A DNA stretch of 9,760 bases from Nitrospirota bacterium (GTDB lineage Bacteria > Nitrospirota > Thermodesulfovibrionia > Thermodesulfovibrionales > UBA6898). A model generated the notes under the pieces. It worked only from the letters and a program-made list of their open reading frames with translations, was not told where the DNA came from and did not search any database. Positions 6,106 through 9,760 of the stretch are shown piece by piece (the stretch's first letter is position 1; each line of letters opens with the position of its first letter). Where the stretch lies: assembly GCA_021787505.1 (NCBI GenBank), contig JAJYLU010000036.1, forward strand, positions 1 to 9,760. Direction: 5' to 3'. Both the position numbers and the translations under genes were made by a program.

Positions 6106-6181
6106 GTCCGTATGCGAGGACATCCCAAGGGCGGGCGTAATCCGCGGTCGCGGATTGCTAAAAGGGATAGGTCTTTTTTTT
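6105..6181 (+). promoter_or_regulatory. Candidate attenuator / riboswitch-like leader of the Slp gene
   Basis: A closing stem pairs GAC-ATCCC (6119-6126) with GGGAT-AG-GTC (6164-6173; AG bulged) and is followed at once by eight Ts (6174-6181), like an intrinsic terminator. It encloses a second stem, GTAATCCGC/GCGGATTGC (6137-6158), with a four-base loop. An alternative hairpin, TGTCC/GGACA (6105-6109 with 6118-6122), uses the same bases as the closing stem, so the two exclude each other. The element ends 4 bases before the Slp gene's ribosome site. This arrangement is typical of transcription attenuation. I cannot match it to a known riboswitch class. Confidence 0.4.
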
Positions 6182-6197
6182 GAAAAGGAGGAAGAAT

Positions 6198-6848
6198 ATG
6201 GCGCGTTACAGGATTCAACGAACGCTGTTAATGAGTTTATTGCTCTTCATTTTTGTGTCTTCGTGTGCTTCACCGATTTCTAAGCGTTACCGTCAGGAGG
6301 CAGCGCCCAGTCTGACATTCCCGATGGTGCTCGAAAATCCTTCAAAGTACAAAGGGCAGACAGTAATCTGGGGCGGCACGATCATCAGGTCCGTCAACTA
6401 TAAAGAGGGTTCCGAACTCTATATCCTGGAACTGCCGTTAGGCGCGAGGGACAGACCGGAAGCCGGTGAGAATGCCCGCGGCAGGTTTATCGCGCAGAGC
6501 AAGAGCTATCTTGACCCTCTGATTTATCGCAGGGGAAGAAAGGTCACAGTGGCAGGCACAATAACAGGGGAAAAGGAAGTGGTAAGCGGGAAGAGCAAAC
6601 TTACCTACATCTATCCTGTGGTCGCAATCGAGGAGATTCACCTCTGGAAGAAAGTAGCGCGCGGGTATCCCTATTACTACCCCTACGGATGGGGATGGGG
6701 AGGTCCATACTACGGGGCCCCGTGGCCTTACGGCGGCGGATTCTTCAGTGATGATTTTTACGGTGACGAATTCGGGAATGAAGACGAGTTCGAAGGCGGG
6801 CATGACTTCGATGAAGACGGTGGACGCGGGGAGGAGGGCGGACGCTGA
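6198..6848 (+). CDS. Slp-family outer-membrane lipoprotein with aromatic/acidic tail
   Basis: The 216-residue protein has a signal peptide (residues 1-22) and a lipobox, VSSC, with Cys23 anchored; CASPISKRYRQ follows. Residues about 40-155 match the Slp (starvation lipoprotein) domain: TFPMVLENPSKYKGQTVIWGG, then IIRSVNYKEGSELYILELPL, then RGRKVTVAGTITGEK, an OB-like beta fold. Slp proteins sit on the inner face of the outer membrane and are induced in stationary phase or stress in E. coli; their molecular role is unclear. Beyond the domain is a Tyr/Pro/Gly/Trp tract (GYPYYYPYGWGWGG) and then a Gly-rich tail dense in Asp and Glu. I chose the ATG at 6198 because AGGAGG lies 6 bases before it; a TTG at 6180 would place the start inside the T-tract. 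A structured leader precedes it, suggesting conditional expression. Confidence 0.9.
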   Translation: MARYRIQRTLLMSLLLFIFVSSCASPISKRYRQEAAPSLTFPMVLENPSKYKGQTVIWGGTIIRSVNYKEGSELYILELPLGARDRPEAGENARGRFIAQSKSYLDPLIYRRGRKVTVAGTITGEKEVVSGKSKLTYIYPVVAIEEIHLWKKVARGYPYYYPYGWGWGGPYYGAPWPYGGGFFSDDFYGDEFGNEDEFEGGHDFDEDGGRGEEGGR

Positions 6849-7028
6849 CCGCGCTTCTCTTTGCTGACGCGCATTGGACAGTAGCGTGTACTGCACTTCC
6901 TGCAGGATTTTAACGGCATTGTCCTGGTTCCATTGCTGAGACAGTTCAATCTTCTTCAGTAAGGGCTCTGATTGCTTTGCGTCGAAAAAATATCAGAAAG
7001 ACATAGTGGAACGGATTAAACCTGGAAT

Positions 7029-7439
7029 ATGCATATCGCGAGTCTCCTGCGCCGGGCGCTGAGGGAGCCGGAGCCGCTCCAGCGGCTCTCAGGCAGGCAT
7101 GACTACCCGTGGCTGGTGGTGGCGACCGTCTGCATCGGTGCCTTTATCGGTCAGCTGGACGCCAGCGTGATCAGCCTTATTCTGCCCACGCTCGAGGAAA
7201 CGTTTCACTCCTCGCTGAGCAATGTGCAGTGGGTTGCGATCGCCTACCTGCTCGTCCTGACCGCACTGCTTACGCCCCTGGGACACCTTGCCGACGACGT
7301 CGGGCGTAAGGCGCTGTATACGATCGGCTTCCTGATTTTCATCGGCGGCTCCGGGCTGTGCGGGATTGCGCCCGACATCGGGTTCCTCATCGGGGCGCGC
7401 GCTTCAAGGCATCGGCGCGGCGCTGCTCCAGGCAAATAG
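7029..7439 (+). pseudogene. MFS (DHA2/EmrB-QacA-type) drug transporter, N-terminal fragment
   Basis: The 136-residue frame covers the N-terminus and first membrane helices of a 14-helix drug:proton antiporter. Helix 1 contains GQLDASVISLILPTL, matching the family's LDxTVVNVALP signature. Helix 2 leads into motif A in the loop, GHLADDVGRKAL, and helix 3 is TIGFLIFIGGSGLCG. Helix 4 begins (IGFLIGARA) and then the frame is lost: the last 12 residues, from SRHRRG, are out of frame and end at a TAG. The rest of the protein continues in another frame from about 7395. Rejoined, the two parts give about 476 residues, the usual DHA2 size. The ribosome site before the ATG is weak. A short stable product with three helices is unlikely to transport anything. 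Confidence 0.85.
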
Positions 7440-8457
7440 CGTCGCGATCATAACTGCCGCCGTGGCGCGGGGACAGTTGGGGCGCGCGATCGGCATTCAG
7501 GGCACAGCGCAGGCGGTAGGACTCGCTGTTGGTCCGGCGGTCGGGGGGTTCCTGATCTCGTGGCTGGGCTGGCGCTGGGTCTTCTTGATCAATTTACCCA
7601 TAGGGTTACTGGGTGCCCTGCTGGCCCGGCTGATTCTGCCGCGAACTGCAAAGGCCGGCGTCGCCAAACCACTTAACCTTCGCGGTGCCGTTCTGCTGCC
7701 GCTTATTGTTGCCGCATTGCTCCTGACCTTTACTTTTGTCGGGCTGGCGGCGGTCTTTTTGCCGGTGGCGTTTCTGCTCCTCGTTGTTTTTATCTATACC
7801 GAGCGGAAGGCGACTGAACCCTTGCTGAGCAAGGAAGTCCTCGGCGCCCCGGGGCTTGCGGTCGGTATTGTCGCTGCGCTGCTTTCCTACACCGCGCTGT
7901 TTGGGGGGCTATTGGCTGTGCCTCTGCTCCTGGAACGGGTGTTCCTTCAGTCGCCCGATCGCACCGGCTTAATGCTCACAATCGTACCCGCTGCGCTGGC
8001 TATTGTTGCGCAGCTAGGAGGATTTCTGGAAGATCGGCTCGGGCCTCGTCTGCCGACAGTCGGCGGGATGTGTGCTGCCGCCATCGGGTTGGCGGCTATA
8101 TGGTGGGGCGCCGGGCATCAGATGGAGTGGCTTTTTCCGGGATTGGTCCTCTTCGGGCTGGGAATGGGACTGTTTATTCCGGCCAACAACGCGAGCGTGA
8201 TGGCTGCTGCACCTATCGAACGACTCGGTGTCGCCGGAGGGCTTATCAACATGATGCGCGGCCTAGGCGCCAGCTTCGGAGTTGCCCTTGTCAGCGTGGT
8301 CCTTGCGGCCCGGGTGGGTCCGGGTTCCTCTCACACCGTGCATCCGGCGCGGGTAATGGGCGGGATACGTATAGCCCTCTCCGTGCTGATCGTGGCTGCG
8401 GTCCTCGCGGGCATTCTTTCCCTCCGGCGCAATAGACCGTCGGGCGAAATCCCTTAG
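7366..8457 (+). pseudogene. MFS (DHA2/EmrB-QacA-type) drug transporter, C-terminal fragment
   Basis: This frame carries the remaining helices of the same transporter. True homology begins at RALQGIGAALLQANS (from about 7396), the standard helix 4 motif; the residues before it are an out-of-frame artefact, and the TTG at 7366 is not a real start. Motif C follows in helix 5, GLAVGPAVGGFLISWLGWRW, then FLINLPIGLLGALLARLIL. Further hydrophobic segments reach to about 8435 and are undamaged: no stops or gaps over 1 kb. The family exports drugs or other toxic organics using the proton gradient across the inner membrane. The intact 3' half suggests a very recent lesion or a sequence error. The GC-rich, Ala/Leu-rich make-up is normal for the family. 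Confidence 0.85.
7395..7402 (+). other. Frameshift site: GC dinucleotide repeat in the MFS gene
   Basis: Four GC units are present. The family consensus GARALQGIG needs codons gcg-cgc-gcg-ctt, which is five units, so exactly one GC pair is missing. One more pair would restore a single frame across 7029-8457. Confidence 0.8.
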
Positions 8458-8545
8458 AAGAGGCACCAACAAGGGATTTTGCCCATTCCGTAAGACCACG
8501 CACCATGACGGCAGATTACAACTATTAAAGGTCTCATAATTGAAT

Positions 8546-8647
8546 GCACATTTCCGGAAAATCTCCCCTCGCCCCTCTTTTCCTAAGAGGGGTACTCCCT
8601 CCCTTTGGAAAAGGGAGGTTAGGAGGGATTTTATGATAATTATGTGC
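8546..8647. repeat. MITE/REP-like double-hairpin repeat element
   Basis: The core (8558-8632) begins AAAATC and ends GATTTT. Inside are two perfect hairpins: CCCCTCTT/AAGAGGGG (8572-8592, loop TTCCT) and CCTCCCTTT/AAAGGGAGG (8598-8618, loop GGA). The outer arms are flanked by a further inverted pair, GCACAT (8546-8551) and ATGTGC (8642-8647). Strand bias is extreme: pyrimidine-rich arms alternate with purine-rich ones. Intergenic repeats of this type (CCTCCC...GGGAGG...GGAGGGATTTT) recur in many bacterial genomes. Lying between convergent genes, it may also stop transcription from both sides. There is no transposase, so any movement would need help in trans. Confidence 0.65.
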
Positions 8648-8681
8648 GTACTATTTCGAGACTGTAAATAACTTTCCCCGG

Positions 8682-9731
8682 CTACTCTAACAGTGAAGGC
8701 AATAACGGAACCGTCATCACGTCTTCGGGAATCTTTCCCGTCAGCGCTTGCAGAAATGCAACAATGTCCTGAACCTGCTCTTTTGGAAGGTCCTTCCCCA
8801 ACTGGATCTTCCCCATGATCCAGACGGCTTCCTCCAGTTTGTCTACCGAGCCGTCATGGAAATAAGGGCGAGTCATCGCCACGTTCCTGAGCACCGGCAC
8901 CTTGAAGACATACTTGTCGTTCTCGCTTTTCGTGACCGCAAATCTTCCCTCATCCACCTTCTTGCTCTTTGTGTATTCCCAGTACGGTGCGAAAAGACCG
9001 AATTTCTGGTACATCTGCCCTCCGACAAAGGGGCTGAAATGACACCCTACGCACCCCTGGTCCATGAACGCCGCCAGTCCTTTTTTTTGTTGAGCCGTAA
9101 TTGCATCCTTATTGCCTTTGAGAAATGCGTCCAAGGGGGCAGGGGTCACCAGTGTCCTCTCGAAGGCGCCGACAGCCTTTGCGAAATTATCGACAGTCAC
9201 CGGCTCCTTGTCCGAAGGGAAGGCGGCTTTAAACAGGGCTTGGTACTGCGCATATGACCGAAGTACTTTCTCGACCGACTCATAAGACGGCATACCGAAG
9301 GCCGGCGGCCCTATGACAGACTGCTTTGCCTGGTCTTCGACGCTGGTCCTGTTCCCAATCCAGTGCTCGGATATCTGGCTCGCCGCATTAAAGACAGTGG
9401 GGTCGTTTCTCGGGTTTTCCGTGCAGTTGTGCCCCATCGACTTTCTCAGCCCGTCGGCCGCGTACAGGGGGATGGGATGGCATTTGAAACAACTTACCGT
9501 TCCGTCGACAGAGATCCTCGGCTCGTAAAAGAGGATCTTCCCGAGAGTCACCTTTTCCGGGGTTATCGGATTCTCGGCTGACGGCATGGATGCCGGCAAA
9601 GGACCGAGGACCTGTGATGCCCTCGTGATCAGGGCCTCATCGTCGGCAGTGAATGCGGTGACCGGCAGGGCGAACAAAAGTATGAATAGTAAGAACCACG
9701 ATTTTTTCTCCTCGACTAATTGCACTCTCAT
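8682..9731 (-). CDS. ccp: Di-haem cytochrome c peroxidase (CcpA/MauG family)
   Basis: The 349-residue protein has a signal peptide (hydrophobic core WFLLFILLFALPVTA, cleavage near residues 26-29), so it is periplasmic. Two haem c sites are present: C81-F-K-C84-H85 and C227-V-G-C230-H231. Family landmarks around them are LGKILFYEPRIS (63-74), NDPTVFNAA (109-117), GPPAFGMP (141-148) and RNVAMTRPYFHDGSV (282-296). Met306 in EAVWIMGKIQLG is a likely distal ligand of the high-potential haem. Such enzymes reduce hydrogen peroxide to water with electrons from small cytochromes or the quinol pool. Length matches the family. The segment after haem 1 (HPIPLYAADGLRKSMGHNC) differs from the common CHNL..GG form and has an extra Cys103. 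The start is supported by AAGGAGG five bases or so before the ATG. Its promoter is beyond the right edge. Confidence 0.95.
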   Translation of the reverse strand: MRVQLVEEKKSWFLLFILLFALPVTAFTADDEALITRASQVLGPLPASMPSAENPITPEKVTLGKILFYEPRISVDGTVSCFKCHPIPLYAADGLRKSMGHNCTENPRNDPTVFNAASQISEHWIGNRTSVEDQAKQSVIGPPAFGMPSYESVEKVLRSYAQYQALFKAAFPSDKEPVTVDNFAKAVGAFERTLVTPAPLDAFLKGNKDAITAQQKKGLAAFMDQGCVGCHFSPFVGGQMYQKFGLFAPYWEYTKSKKVDEGRFAVTKSENDKYVFKVPVLRNVAMTRPYFHDGSVDKLEEAVWIMGKIQLGKDLPKEQVQDIVAFLQALTGKIPEDVMTVPLLPSLLE

Positions 9732-9760
9732 GACCGCCTCCTTGCAACATCCGGACAGAT

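Noticed and set aside
6180..6182. TTG as start of the Slp lipoprotein
   Set aside because: It falls within the T-tract and would translate the ribosome binding site as codons; the ATG at 6198 has ideal spacing.
7029..8457. Programmed ribosomal frameshift in the transporter gene
   Set aside because: A simple +1 shift would drop the conserved Ala in GARALQG, and no slippery site plus stimulatory structure is evident; loss of two bases in the GC repeat explains it better.
8748..9257. Plus-strand 169-codon open frame inside the peroxidase gene
   Set aside because: It is antisense to the haem 2 region of an unmistakable cytochrome c peroxidase; no ribosome site or recognisable domain.

Overview
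The window looks like chromosomal DNA of a Gram-negative, lipoprotein-rich, probably respiring bacterium of moderately high GC. Four of the eight loci encode exported proteins: three lipoproteins and one periplasmic di-haem peroxidase. The mix of an M1-type metallopeptidase fused to ChaN and PDZ domains, a LolB-like lipoprotein coupled to radA, an Slp-family lipoprotein and a cytochrome c peroxidase fits Nitrospirota or Desulfobacterota-like lineages. That placement is an inference from gene content, not from a marker gene. I see no rRNA, tRNA, CRISPR array, integrase or transposase.

Layout. 1-2502 (+): 3' part of a large M1 peptidase/ChaN/PDZ fusion cut by the left edge. It ends at a bidirectional hairpin terminator (2527-2553) shared with a convergent gene for a 70-residue Ala-Pro-rich lipoprotein (2579-2791, -). 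A 333-base divergent control region (2792-3124) follows. Towards the lipoprotein it holds a sigma-70-like promoter overlapping a palindrome, and further out a good -24/-12 (sigma-54) match with an upstream dyad. Towards thiD it holds a promoter placed so close to the ATG that the mRNA would be leaderless. thiD (3125-3886) is followed by radA (3988-5352), which overlaps by 35 bases a LolB-like lipoprotein gene (5318-5941). The 256-base gap 5942-6197 contains two structured T-tract elements. The second lies directly before the ribosome binding site of an Slp-family lipoprotein gene (6198-6848) and looks like an attenuator or riboswitch-type leader. 7029-8457 (+) is a DHA2-type MFS drug transporter broken by a 2-base loss in a GC repeat. 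A compact MITE/REP-like double hairpin (8558-8632) lies between it and a convergent di-haem cytochrome c peroxidase gene (8682-9731, -).

How the genes relate. The clearest unit is radA plus the overlapping lipoprotein gene. The rest are separate single-gene transcription units with their own control signals. Themes are envelope maintenance (three lipoproteins, one peptidase/haem-binding-type fusion), peroxide defence (peroxidase), DNA repair (radA) and thiamine synthesis (thiD). I found no defence system or obviously new multi-gene system. The most unusual items are the structured leader before the Slp gene, the candidate sigma-54-controlled Ala-Pro lipoprotein, the M1-ChaN-PDZ fusion and the GC-repeat frameshift in the transporter.
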